Source: Bacterioplanes sanyensis
Lineage (GTDB): Bacteria; Pseudomonadota; Gammaproteobacteria; Pseudomonadales; Oceanobacteraceae
Assembly: GCF_014652515.1 (NCBI RefSeq)
Contig: NZ_BMYY01000015.1
Span: 19,315-83,314 of the forward strand
Length of the DNA: 64,000 nucleotides
Direction: 5' to 3'
The translations under genes were made by a program, and so were the position numbers. The notes beneath the pieces are model-generated. The model was not told the origin of the DNA and searched no databases. It saw nothing but the letters and a program-made list of their open reading frames with translations. Positions 7,766 through 15,507 of the stretch are shown piece by piece (the first letter of the stretch is position 1; each line of letters begins with the position of its first letter).

Positions 7766-9394
7766 ATGAAAACCACCGAGCGCAAACCCGATATTCCCGT
7801 CGTAGCCGGTATTCAAGACCCTATGGTTAACGGCATCGCCAACGGCTGGCAGGTGCAGGAAGCGACCGAACTGAACGACGGCAGCGTACTAGAAGCGGAT
7901 GTCGTCATCATCGGCACCGGCGCGGGCGGCGGCACCAGTGCCGAGATTTTATCGGCGGCCGGTCTTAAAGTGCTGATGCTAGAAGAAGGGCCGCTAAAAT
8001 CCAGCAACGACTTCAACATGGACGAACGCGAGGCCTATCGCGATTTATATCAAGAAAGCGCCGGCCGTATGAGCAAAGACGGCGCCATGTCGATTTTGCA
8101 GGGCCGCTGCGTCGGTGGCACCACCGTGATTAATTGGACCTCCAGCTTTCGCACACCCAAGCAGACGTTGGATTTCTGGGCACGCGAGTTTAATGTTCAG
8201 GGCTTAAGCCAGGAGGAAATGGCGCCTTGGTTTGAACGCATGGAGCAGCGCTTAAACATTAGCGATTGGCAAGTGCCGGCCAATGAAAACAACGCCGTCT
8301 TAAGCCGTGGCTGTACAAAATTAGGTTATGACTGGAAGGTGATTCCGCGCAATGTCGCTGGCTGCTGGAACCTGGGCTATTGCGGTACTGGCTGCCCCAC
8401 CAATGCCAAGCAATCCATGCTGGTGACGACCATTCCGAGCGCGTTAGAGCAGCAATCACAACTGATTTACAGTGCTCGCGCAGAGCGCTTAATCATCGAA
8501 GGCAATAAGGTGCTGGGGGTGGATGTTACCGCGCTGGATGCCCGCTATCAGCCCTCTGGCAAGCGCTTAATCGTTAAGGCACCGCATGTCATTATGGCCT
8601 GTGGCGGCATTAATGGCCCGGCATTGCTCAAGCGCTCCAATGCGCCAGACCCGAATAACCGCGTCGGCAAGCGCACCTTTTTGCACCCCGTTGCCTTTAA
8701 CTTTGCCCGCTTCGATCACACCGTGGATCCATACTATGGCGCACCGCAGTCGATTTATTCTGACCATTTTCAATGGCAGAGTGTTGCTGGCGCCGTGGGC
8801 TATAAATTAGAAGTGCCGCCACTGCAGCCAGGTCTGGCCTCCGTTTTATTGCTCGGCCACGGCAGCGATCATTTTAATGATATTGCCCAACTTCCCAATA
8901 CTCACTCCATGATCGCTTTATTGCGTGATGGCTTTCATGCGCAAAGCCAGGGCGGCAATGTCGAATTAGCCAGCGACGGCTCGCCTATTTTGGATTATCA
9001 AATTAACGACTATTTATGGGATGGTTTTAAACGCGCCTTTTTAACCATGGCAGAAATTGAGTTTGCCGCCGGCGCTAAGGCCGTGCGGGCCTCCCACCTC
9101 GACTCACGCTGGGCGAGCAGCTGGCAACAAGCCCAAAACGACATTCAACAGCTTGAGTTTCGCAGCAATGCCTTTACCGCTGGCAGCGCACACGTCATGG
9201 GGGGCTTGGCCATGGGAGAAGATTTATCCCAATGTGTCGTTGACAGCAATGGCAAATACCACTACTTAGATAACCTCTACGTCTTCGACGGCTCGGTCTT
9301 TCCCACCAGCATTGGCGCCAACCCACAACTCTCAATTTATGGCTTAGTGGCACGCCAGGCCACGTTACTGGCACAGAAGTTAAAGCCTGCGTAA
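7766..9394 (+). CDS. GMC-family FAD oxidoreductase (alcohol dehydrogenase type)
   Basis: A 542-residue glucose-methanol-choline oxidoreductase. The FAD dinucleotide fold is at about residues 45-56 (ADVVIIGTGAGGG). GRCVGGTTVINW is the second FAD region. The C-terminal signature has the active-site His in AHVMGGLAMG and the second polar residue in SIGANPQLSIYG. A GTGCPTNAKQ segment with nearby Cys residues resembles long-chain alcohol oxidising members. No signal peptide is seen, so export would depend on the preceding Tat protein. It probably oxidises a primary, perhaps long-chain, alcohol and hands the aldehyde to the upstream dehydrogenase; no cytochrome subunit is encoded nearby. A strong hairpin follows the stop. 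Confidence 0.9.
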   Translation: MKTTERKPDIPVVAGIQDPMVNGIANGWQVQEATELNDGSVLEADVVIIGTGAGGGTSAEILSAAGLKVLMLEEGPLKSSNDFNMDEREAYRDLYQESAGRMSKDGAMSILQGRCVGGTTVINWTSSFRTPKQTLDFWAREFNVQGLSQEEMAPWFERMEQRLNISDWQVPANENNAVLSRGCTKLGYDWKVIPRNVAGCWNLGYCGTGCPTNAKQSMLVTTIPSALEQQSQLIYSARAERLIIEGNKVLGVDVTALDARYQPSGKRLIVKAPHVIMACGGINGPALLKRSNAPDPNNRVGKRTFLHPVAFNFARFDHTVDPYYGAPQSIYSDHFQWQSVAGAVGYKLEVPPLQPGLASVLLLGHGSDHFNDIAQLPNTHSMIALLRDGFHAQSQGGNVELASDGSPILDYQINDYLWDGFKRAFLTMAEIEFAAGAKAVRASHLDSRWASSWQQAQNDIQQLEFRSNAFTAGSAHVMGGLAMGEDLSQCVVDSNGKYHYLDNLYVFDGSVFPTSIGANPQLSIYGLVARQATLLAQKLKPA

Positions 9395-9400
9395 TAACAT

Positions 9401-9425
9401 TTCCCCGGCTCCGCCAGCCGGGGAA
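9401..9425. terminator. Hairpin terminator between GMC operon and lipoprotein genes
   Basis: A perfect 10-bp stem (ttccccggct / agccggggaa) with a 5-base loop lies 7 bases after the GMC stop. There is no long T run on either side, so termination strength is uncertain. It lies between convergent genes and could serve both. Confidence 0.65.
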
Positions 9426-9450
9426 GTTGGATCGAGCAGCCGAAGTACTT

Positions 9451-9777
9451 TTATATCTCTTCTATACTAACGACAACCTTATCACCTTCTTCAACCTGAT
9501 AGGAAACGGCATAGATTCTTCCGGCCTTAAGCTCCCACTTAAACGCACCCTCTGTTTCAGATGTTCTATCGACACCATACATATAGGTATGCATAGCAGC
9601 CTGCCCACCTGCTACGCCCATTACTGTTGACGCCAATATACCCGGCATTCCCTGAATTTCGAGATCAAAGCTATAAATGCCAGGCTCCAGTTCAATTTTT
9701 GATAACGAGTAAAGATCATAGCTAATATCTCCATTGATCTTGTTTACCAAAATGCTACTTTTTTCCAATATATGCAT
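9451..9777 (-). CDS. Small protein, probably the body of a frameshifted lipoprotein
   Basis: A 108-residue frame with beta-rich sequence (a KIELEPGIYSFDLEI region, then a Gly/Ala-rich stretch, then VSYQVEEGDKVVVSIEEI). It has no signal peptide. Directly upstream, in the frame one base away, lies a 50-codon frame that begins with a lipoprotein signal and ends inside this gene (9755-9907). Joined, the two would make a lipoprotein of about 150 residues with continuous beta-type sequence. Either there is a true or technical one-base frameshift near 9780, or these are two overlapping genes. The family is not recognised. Confidence 0.6.
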   Translation of the reverse strand: MHILEKSSILVNKINGDISYDLYSLSKIELEPGIYSFDLEIQGMPGILASTVMGVAGGQAAMHTYMYGVDRTSETEGAFKWELKAGRIYAVSYQVEEGDKVVVSIEEI

Positions 9778-9907
9778 TACCCTTTGTCTGCAACAAAACC
9801 GTTGCTTTTTTGTCGAAAGGAGTATCAGGCTTCACATTGTAGTATACCGTCCGAGTACACCCACCAATAAAAGCCAGCATCAATAGTATTAGTATTCTAG
9901 CCTTCAT
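9755..9907 (-). CDS. Short lipoprotein signal frame, upstream part of the 9451-9777 gene
   Basis: Fifty codons starting at ATG 9907: a basic start, hydrophobic core and lipobox FIGGC, then a short mature region (TRTVYYNVKPDTPFDKK, then ATVLLQTKG). It stops at TAG 9755-9757, 23 bases inside the 108-codon frame that continues the apparent protein. The start overlaps the end of the upstream lipoprotein gene by 11 bases, as is common in operons. Most likely this is the real N-terminus of the following protein, separated from it by a one-base frameshift. Confidence 0.55.
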   Translation of the reverse strand: MKARILILLMLAFIGGCTRTVYYNVKPDTPFDKKATVLLQTKGNAYIGKK

Positions 9908-10484
9908 TTCTCAAATACTCCTGAATAGAAGAAGACAAAGTCCCAGCCAAAGAGTCATCGATGGTATAGAACGGAGCAAAAGGAATTAGCCAAACACTGA
10001 AGTACCGACGGGAACTTTGCGCATAGGTTTTATCAACTAGTTTCTCCTGTTCTTTTATTCGAGATATATTAACATAATGATCGATATTGAAATCCATTCC
10101 TGGAATGATAGTAAAAGTAAGTGCACTAATTAAGATTAGAGGATTACGCAACTCCAGCAGATCCCCCTGACGACCATCGTGAGCAAAATCCTGTACTACA
10201 TACACTTGAAGATAATCATCGGGAAGCTTATCTACCTCTTTTCGATCAATCACGGTTTGATTAGGGAAATGCTTTTTTACCGTGTCAAAAACTGTATCTC
10301 TTGATGCTTGGGTCTCGAAGTCATCCTCACTACCATAATTAGTATAAAATTCCACAATGACCGGTATATTCCGATCAATTTCGAATAAGCCAGTACCATG
10401 ATCGTATTGATGGAGATCACCAACATGGAAAGTACCACAGCCCTGTAAACAGGCAAGTAGCAAAATAATTAGCAGACGCCGCAT
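9897..10484 (-). CDS. Lipoprotein of unknown function
   Basis: A 195-residue protein. From ATG 10484 it has a clean lipoprotein signal (RRLLIILLLACLQGC), Cys at about residue 15, followed by an acidic, beta-rich mature part. A frame extending to 10529 would add a second hydrophobic run before the signal and is less likely. A hydrophobic stretch in the middle (NPLILISALTFTIIPG) and another late one (YFSVWLIPFAPFY) suggest membrane contact. The overlap with the downstream small lipoprotein frame implies a two-gene unit for cell-envelope proteins. The family is not recognised; the A+T content is higher than in the neighbouring operon, which may mean transfer. Confidence 0.75.
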   Translation of the reverse strand: MRRLLIILLLACLQGCGTFHVGDLHQYDHGTGLFEIDRNIPVIVEFYTNYGSEDDFETQASRDTVFDTVKKHFPNQTVIDRKEVDKLPDDYLQVYVVQDFAHDGRQGDLLELRNPLILISALTFTIIPGMDFNIDHYVNISRIKEQEKLVDKTYAQSSRRYFSVWLIPFAPFYTIDDSLAGTLSSSIQEYLRNEG

Positions 10485-10652
10485 AATAAGTATACCTACA
10501 AGCAATAAAAAGGGCAGGATCATACGCATATAGGCCTTGATCTAAAAGGCATCAATTTAAAAGTATTTCACCTACATTGGTATAACATGTCAATATTTGC
10601 CCACCAAATACAAAAGGGCGCTAATAGTCCGACATTAGCACCCTTCATATTG

Positions 10653-10862
10653 CTAACTGCTAGTAGCCTTTTGCCGCAAATCCGTTACCTGATCATACCC
10701 AATGCCCCAGTTATCGGTATTGACCTCGTCGATAATCACGAAGGTAGTGGCAGGGTTTTTATCCAGAACATCGACCATAAGTTGGGTCGCTCCTTGAATC
10801 AGAGCTTGTTTTTGCTCTTTGGTAACACCTTCGTCGGTGATTTGAATGTTGATATATGGCAT
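10653..10862 (-). CDS. 4-oxalocrotonate-tautomerase-family protein
   Basis: A 69-residue member of the tautomerase superfamily. After Met removal, Pro-1 is the catalytic base (MPYINIQITDEGVTKEQK). The second half has the typical ATTFVIIDEVNTDNWGIG segment. The family performs keto-enol tautomerisation, or dehalogenation, of small aromatic breakdown products as a trimer of dimers or hexamer. It is the last gene of a run with a GST-like protein and an NTF2-like protein under a divergent LysR regulator, suggesting a small detoxification or catabolic unit. Confidence 0.9.
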   Translation of the reverse strand: MPYINIQITDEGVTKEQKQALIQGATQLMVDVLDKNPATTFVIIDEVNTDNWGIGYDQVTDLRQKATSS

Positions 10863-10877
10863 AAATTTATCCCCGTA

Positions 10878-11234
10878 CTAATTATCTGCATACATTTTAT
10901 TAACGATTTTCCATTCGCCATTTTCTTTTAAACAGCCAAGAAAATCCGTGTAGTCTCGTCCTAGCAATGGGCAATAAACTTTGGCCAACGCTTGCTCATT
11001 GAGCACCTCAAGCCACTCCAGCCGGTAGTGGTAGTCATGCCCTAACTCACTGGGAACCGGGCGCTGTGCTACCAGCGCTAGCCAATCATTTAAGTTTCGG
11101 CGCAGATTTGGGGCTTTTAATACCGCATCCGGATGAAAGATCCGCCGCAGCAACGCCACATTGCCGTGGTGCAAGCCATCACTGTAGTCACTCACTAACT
11201 GCCTGACTTGCTGCTGGTCTGTTAGTGCATTCAT
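10878..11234 (-). CDS. NTF2-like (SnoaL-type) protein
   Basis: A 118-residue protein with the NTF2-like cone fold pattern: an N-terminal helix pair (LTDQQQVRQLVSDYSDGLHHG), an RIFHPDAVLKAP segment as in putative lumazine-binding/SnoaL-like proteins, and C-terminal beta strands ending ENGEWKIVNKMY. Members include isomerases, dehydratases and ligand-binding proteins, so the activity is open. The start codon overlaps the stop of the GST gene (TAATG) and the tautomerase follows after 15 bases, so the three are surely one transcript. Confidence 0.85.
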   Translation of the reverse strand: MNALTDQQQVRQLVSDYSDGLHHGNVALLRRIFHPDAVLKAPNLRRNLNDWLALVAQRPVPSELGHDYHYRLEWLEVLNEQALAKVYCPLLGRDYTDFLGCLKENGEWKIVNKMYADN

Positions 11235-11842
11235 TAGGCAGCCTGCTGCGCTTGCTCTGCCCGCAACGCTTGCTCAAAGGTCGGGCGCTCAATGACGTGC
11301 TGCAACATGGCTTGGGTGTTCGGCCCGATCACAATATCGACGGGAAACGCCGCACTCCAACGCGAGTACACCGCGAGCATAATATCTGTCGCAGATAACT
11401 GCTCACCGCCTAAAAAACGCTGCTGCTGCAAGCGTTGCTCGACCACGGCCCACAAACGCGACACCTCCTCTGCGGCTTTTTCCATTAGCCCCTGCCGTAA
11501 AGAGGCATCCACATCGGTACCAGCAAGAAAGAACAACCGACCATACGCCGGGTGCATGCTGGCATTGGCAAACATAATGTCTTGCAGCGCCTGCTGCTGC
11601 CCGTCAGCTGTGCTTGGCATCAACGCGTTAGGGTGCTTATTAAGAATATGCAGCATGACCGCTGCACCCTCCAGCAGGACTTGCTCACCGTCTAACAACA
11701 CAGGCACAACGCCCGCTGGATTAATCTCACTAAAATTATCGACCTGCTGTTTGTTAATCAGCGTGACGGGCTGTTGCAACTCTCGCAACACCACTTGAGT
11801 GGCCAAAGAGCATGCATCGGGGAGGTAATAAAGGGTGTACAT
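11234..11842 (-). CDS. Glutathione S-transferase family protein
   Basis: A 202-residue GST. The N-terminal thioredoxin-like domain (YTLYYLPDACSLATQVVLRE) has the Ser/Cys region of beta/theta-type GSTs, the cis-Pro segment (NPAGVVPVLL) and LLEGAAVMLHIL. The all-helical C-terminal domain contains FLGGEQLSATDIMLAVYSRW. It would conjugate or isomerise an electrophile using glutathione. I start at ATG 11842 because AGGAG stands six bases upstream and the family begins there; the frame runs on to 11887 without a better site. It is the first gene of the GST, NTF2-like and tautomerase operon, divergent from the LysR gene. Confidence 0.9.
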   Translation of the reverse strand: MYTLYYLPDACSLATQVVLRELQQPVTLINKQQVDNFSEINPAGVVPVLLDGEQVLLEGAAVMLHILNKHPNALMPSTADGQQQALQDIMFANASMHPAYGRLFFLAGTDVDASLRQGLMEKAAEEVSRLWAVVEQRLQQQRFLGGEQLSATDIMLAVYSRWSAAFPVDIVIGPNTQAMLQHVIERPTFEQALRAEQAQQAA

Positions 11843-11935
11843 AGCGTTCTCCTGTTGAACTTGATTGGCCTTCATCGTCAGGCCCAAACACAGGTTAGGC
11901 TTCTCCTCTACTGCTATATATAGCTACAATGCGAA

Positions 11936-11954
11936 CCTATTGTTCACAAATAGG
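11936..11954. promoter_or_regulatory. Candidate LysR binding site
   Basis: CCTATT-gttcaca-AATAGG is a perfect interrupted inverted repeat and contains the T-N11-A pattern of LysR-type boxes. It stands 8 bases before the LysR start and in the divergent space to the GST operon, fitting autoregulation and control of that operon. Binding is inferred. Confidence 0.5.
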
Positions 11955-11962
11955 AAACAGAA

Positions 11963-12835
11963 ATGGATAAGTTGCGCGCCATCGAGTGGTTTGTACGGCT
12001 GGCGGATTTGGGCAGCTTTACCCTAGTGGCGGAGCATGCGCACACGTCTAAATCCATGATCAGTAAGGAAATTAGCCGCCTGGAGCAAACGCTTGGGGTG
12101 CGCTTGTTACATCGCACAACCCGCAACCTACGCCTGACCCAAGCCGGCGAAGGCTACTTGCCTAGAGCACGACAAATACTGAACCAACTCAGCGAGGCGG
12201 ATAACTTTGCTCAGCAGCTCCAGCAAACGCCCAAAGGGCGGCTAAAAGTTAACGTGCCCATGGCGCTCGGCATTACCGACCTAGGGCCCATGTTTGCTGA
12301 GTTTATGCAGCACTACCCAGAAATTGAGCTAGACGTTCACCTAAGCGATGGCGATATCGACCTGGTGGAACAAGGCTTTGACTTGGGCCTGCGCGCCAGC
12401 AGCCAAGCGCTCGATTCCAACTACGTTGGCCGGCCTTTAACCCACTTTAGCTACCATATTTGCGCCGCAGCCGATTATTTTGATCATCATCCAGCCATTA
12501 TAAAGCCCAGTGACTTGCGCCAGCATAATTGCTTTGAGTACAGCTATTTTCGCAGCAAAAACACCTGGCCCATTGATGATGGCGTCGTGATTAATGGCAC
12601 GCTACGAGCCAATAGTGTGCTGTTTATGCTGGCCGCCATTCGCGCTGGCCATGGTCTGGGTATGGTGCCCGACTTCTTGTGTCGAGATGAGTTGAAAACC
12701 GGCGAGTTGATACAGGTATTACCGCAAGCCAAGAAGCCACAACTAACCCTATACGCCATGTACCCGGCTCGCCACTTTGTGCCCGCACGAGTACTGCAGT
12801 GCATTGAATTTTTACAGCAAAAATTTAATCATTAA
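11963..12835 (+). CDS. LysR-family transcriptional regulator
   Basis: A 290-residue regulator with an N-terminal winged HTH (MDKLRAIEWFVRLADLGSFT, then HTSKSMISKEISRLEQTLGVRLLHRTTRNLRLT) and a C-terminal periplasmic-binding-like effector domain of the large DsdC/CrgA-type group. It is divergent from the GST/NTF2-like/tautomerase operon and has a perfect inverted repeat just upstream of its start. It should activate or repress that operon in response to a small molecule, perhaps an aromatic or electrophile. The ATG at 11963 gives the canonical N-terminus. Confidence 0.92.
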   Translation: MDKLRAIEWFVRLADLGSFTLVAEHAHTSKSMISKEISRLEQTLGVRLLHRTTRNLRLTQAGEGYLPRARQILNQLSEADNFAQQLQQTPKGRLKVNVPMALGITDLGPMFAEFMQHYPEIELDVHLSDGDIDLVEQGFDLGLRASSQALDSNYVGRPLTHFSYHICAAADYFDHHPAIIKPSDLRQHNCFEYSYFRSKNTWPIDDGVVINGTLRANSVLFMLAAIRAGHGLGMVPDFLCRDELKTGELIQVLPQAKKPQLTLYAMYPARHFVPARVLQCIEFLQQKFNH

Positions 12836-12992
12836 TCACCGTCAAATAGAGAGGATTTAGTCGATGACTGCTTCTATTCTGAGTGAAGGCTATATTGATA
12901 AAGCCTTACGCCCTGTTCGTCTATTTCTAGCAGCTTAAAGCCCAACTTCTCCAATAAAATCAAGAAAGAATAAAAGCAATAATTAATAAAAT

Positions 12993-13232
12993 TCAGACAG
13001 TCATGCTAGAAGAAGTATGAAAGTGACTCGACATCACCGCATAGACTGCAATATTTCTGGCAAAGACTTGGGACTGCTCTAGCAGTAATGACTCAATCCA
13101 GCCTCGACGATGCTCAAAGCTACGCCCTTCCGGGTCAAAGCCACATAAAAAAGCACGCCGCACACAGCGTGAGACGCAGTGATAATACGGCGTGGCTTCC
13201 AGAGAAACGAGTTCTTTGCGCGGTTTAGGCAT
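12993..13232 (-). pseudogene. Truncated Y1 (REP-associated) transposase
   Basis: Seventy-nine codons match the start of Y1/RAYT-type transposases ([20 protein letters not shown], then [11 protein letters not shown]). The sequence reaches the HUH region (VMSSHFH) and then stops after a few unrelated residues, before the catalytic Tyr. A complete protein would have at least 200 more residues. This is the dead remainder of a transposase at the border of the accessory island. The 157 bases upstream of its start, up to the 13392 gene, hold only a 15-bp tandem repeat. Confidence 0.85.
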
Positions 13233-13300
13233 CGCTGACTCGCGGTGAATAGGATCTGTTCGTAGCCTAGCCAGCAGCTTTAGGCGCTGCCATCAGGCAG

Positions 13301-13330
13301 TTTTCTTATCGAGACTTTTCTTATCGAGAC
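13301..13330. repeat. Perfect 15-bp tandem duplication
   Basis: The unit ttttcttatcgagac occurs twice in a row in the non-coding stretch between the transposase remnant and the orphan membrane protein. It could be the scar of an insertion or excision. Confidence 0.8.
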
Positions 13331-13391
13331 TGTCTTGATTATTTGGTCCGACTAGTCCTATCTAGTTCTCCGAGTAGTTCGGTTTCGAGTT

Positions 13392-14048
13392 TTATTTCAC
13401 CGCCTTGCGCACACTGATCTCATAAATACACTTACCATACTCTGGACTTCTAGACTGACTGAGATTGTCAAATAAGTCATTCATCCAGCATATTTTCACT
13501 TCGGCATTATGTGTGGACCCCAGGTTCTCTCGCATGCCGTCACGTATCACCGAATCGGGATGGGTAGCCCTAAGGCACCAACCACGCTCAAAGCCGCCTA
13601 ATAGATATTTTCTACCATCTTTGAAATGAAGATACGCAAAACTTCTTGGGGAGTCAGGTACTGTTACTTCCTCAAAATAGTGAAATTCACCACTAATGCA
13701 TTGCCCTTCTCCGCGGGCAATGGCCTCTTTTAATACAAGCAAGTTGTGTGGTTGATCAACTACTAAGTTGTATATCACGCTACGAATCAATATGCATAGC
13801 AAGATAACGGAGGGTAGCAACCGAATTCCTAAGTATTTATGCCTCATCAATAGCAGAAAAAAATGAGTGATGCCTTTCGACTCACGGTACTTTTTCACGA
13901 ACCATATAGGGGTTACACGCTTACCTGAAGCACTATACACAGCAACCAAGTTAACAGTCAGTATAAAGATAAACATATAAAGCGTGGGCAGTGAATTATG
14001 CAGCCCACTCTCATGTACTGTCTCATCAACAACGGCGATCCAATCCAT
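13392..14048 (-). CDS. Membrane protein of unknown function in accessory island
   Basis: A 218-residue protein with two hydrophobic segments in the first half (LPTLYMFIFILTVNLVAVY and LGIRLLPSVILLCILIRSVI) separated by a basic stretch, followed by a soluble domain of about 120 residues that contains several Cys and a beta-rich core (FAYLHFKDGRKYLLGGFERG). I do not recognise the family. The start overlaps the stop of the upstream 165-codon frame (TAATG), so the two are translationally coupled. The A+T-rich composition and position in the island point to recent transfer. Confidence 0.72.
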   Translation of the reverse strand: MDWIAVVDETVHESGLHNSLPTLYMFIFILTVNLVAVYSASGKRVTPIWFVKKYRESKGITHFFLLLMRHKYLGIRLLPSVILLCILIRSVIYNLVVDQPHNLLVLKEAIARGEGQCISGEFHYFEEVTVPDSPRSFAYLHFKDGRKYLLGGFERGWCLRATHPDSVIRDGMRENLGSTHNAEVKICWMNDLFDNLSQSRSPEYGKCIYEISVRKAVK

Positions 14049-14545
14049 TATCTACGATCCTCGGGTTTATCAGAAGACCACTGTTGCAAGCCTTGATAAC
14101 CGTCGTAAATCATTCGAACTGGCTCAGAAAATAAATACATAGACTTAAGGTAAGTCTCGAATTTAGAGGTTTCTTGCACATCGTACTGAATAGTCATATT
14201 AAACGAGTTCTCGTAAGAGACAAAAGGGGAGTCCTCCGCGGATAGCATTAAAGATGCACCAAAGCCAGTGGCCCGGTGTTGATAATGATAGTCATCTCCC
14301 GTGAGTAATTGCTGGCCAACATGACCCACATCTTTCAGGAACCAAGTGGATTCACCTTTATTTGGATTCACTTCAATGTCGGTTGTCCACGCCTCGGTGT
14401 AAGAGAGCCCTGCGCCCCGATGGCGATAAGAGGCCATCAGCGTTTGGTTGCGCTCGACGGACACTCCCCCCAACAGACCGGCAGGCTCTGCCGTGTCTGT
14501 TCTTATCCAGACTGTCCTGTTTACTGTGGTATCGGTTGCTAGCAT
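14048..14545 (-). CDS. Orphan protein, possibly truncated at its N-terminus
   Basis: A frame of 165 codons with mixed beta-like sequence (SVERNQTLMASYRHRG, then GESTWFLKDVGHVGQQLL) and no signal or membrane segment. It begins 7 bases after the HEPN gene stop with no ribosome site, and an in-frame TAA lies three codons upstream, so it may be the surviving 3' part of a larger gene joined to the island, or it may be read by coupling. It overlaps the membrane protein downstream by one base. The G+C content of its first part is higher than in the HEPN gene, again suggesting a junction. The family is not recognised. Confidence 0.55.
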   Translation of the reverse strand: MLATDTTVNRTVWIRTDTAEPAGLLGGVSVERNQTLMASYRHRGAGLSYTEAWTTDIEVNPNKGESTWFLKDVGHVGQQLLTGDDYHYQHRATGFGASLMLSAEDSPFVSYENSFNMTIQYDVQETSKFETYLKSMYLFSEPVRMIYDGYQGLQQWSSDKPEDRR

Positions 14546-14551
14546 TGGCTC

Positions 14552-15370
14552 TTAATTTAACCAAGCGCCCACGCTTGATCTAACCTCAAAGAACTTATCT
14601 ATTCTTTGACGTTCATTTTCAGGGACATTATCTATTAGCTGGTCAATAAACGCAGTGCCTAAACCAACTGTAGAAGCCTGAACTAGCGGGTGCAGTTTTC
14701 GGGAAACCTCAAAAATGAAGTTCTTCTCGAACGATATATTTCGGCCCCCAGAGTCATTCAAAGAACCAACCTTTTGCGCATCTGCTAGGGTTAATGTTCC
14801 TCCAGTATGCACAATAGAATGACGAAGCTGCCATAAGGTTAATAGCCTCTCTTTGTCCTCATTTCTGAACAGTTGGTATGGTAGCCCAAAGCAACCAAAG
14901 TACTTATTGACTCGCTCAGGGTCATGCCAGCCAGACATAGAATCTGACAGCAGTGTTCCTACTGAGCTTGCACCAGTTGCTCTGTGAGCTGCCAAACGCG
15001 GCCAATCTATTTGAATATTGGTTTCTTTCGATAGCTTTTTAAAGAAGTCATCGACATCAAAGCTTGACAGATACACAGACAGGTCAAATGTACCCGCAAA
15101 CAAATATCTTTGATATGTTTCAAAATGCCCCATGACAGTCGGCAGCACTGCAACAACTAGATGTTGTAGGCTATCTGTCGCATCCTTGTTGTAATTCCCA
15201 TCCTGATTTTTAGGAAAGTATCGAATACATAGATCAATGGCACTTTTTGCTTCAACTGAATATTTCAGAAACGCGCTGGCCGGTGACGCTAAGTAGTCAG
15301 CATGACTTACGTGAGAACTTGTGCTATCAGAAAGGTATTCCTGAAACTCTTTTCTAGGCCTTCCAGCCAT
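14552..15370 (-). CDS. HEPN-domain protein (RiboL-PSP-HEPN-like), possible RNase
   Basis: A 272-residue, mostly helical protein. The clear sign is LWQLRHSIVHTGG, an R-x4-H motif (about R183 and H188) as in HEPN ribonucleases of toxin, anti-phage and stress systems; the surroundings resemble the RiboL-PSP-HEPN subgroup. I start at ATG 15370, preceded by AGGA six bases away. The gene begins 31 bases after the end of an integron attC site on its coding strand, the position expected of the next gene cassette, but no attC follows it. A defence or toxin role is an inference; the motif is seen. Confidence 0.7.
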   Translation of the reverse strand: MAGRPRKEFQEYLSDSTSSHVSHADYLASPASAFLKYSVEAKSAIDLCIRYFPKNQDGNYNKDATDSLQHLVVAVLPTVMGHFETYQRYLFAGTFDLSVYLSSFDVDDFFKKLSKETNIQIDWPRLAAHRATGASSVGTLLSDSMSGWHDPERVNKYFGCFGLPYQLFRNEDKERLLTLWQLRHSIVHTGGTLTLADAQKVGSLNDSGGRNISFEKNFIFEVSRKLHPLVQASTVGLGTAFIDQLIDNVPENERQRIDKFFEVRSSVGAWLN

Positions 15371-15400
15371 ATTCAATCCTTTTTTTCGCTACTTACGAAG

Positions 15401-15505
15401 GCATAACGCCCGGCTCACCGAGCAAATTTTTGATGGCGGCTTTTGTGCATGTTTTTGCACAAAAGGTGACGCGGGAATTTGTCCGATGCAGCCGCTTGTT
15501 AGCTG
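15401..15505 (-). other. Integron attC recombination site
   Basis: The coding-strand order (minus) is AGCTAACAAGCGGCTGCATC at the left end and GTGAGCCGGGCGTTATGC at the right end. The two ends pair imperfectly over about 28 bases with single extra bases, as attC arms do. The centre contains a perfect 10-bp inner stem (cttttgtgca / tgcacaaaag). The core GTTATGC and inverse core GCTAAC are at the expected ends. It starts three bases after the stop of the 196-codon gene, as in a cassette. No integrase gene or attI is visible in the window. Confidence 0.75.
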
Positions 15506-15507
15506 TG

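Noticed and set aside
12864..12938. 24-codon frame (MTASILSEGYIDKALRPVRL...) after the LysR gene
   Set aside because: Too short, no family, next to a decayed transposase; more likely flank debris.
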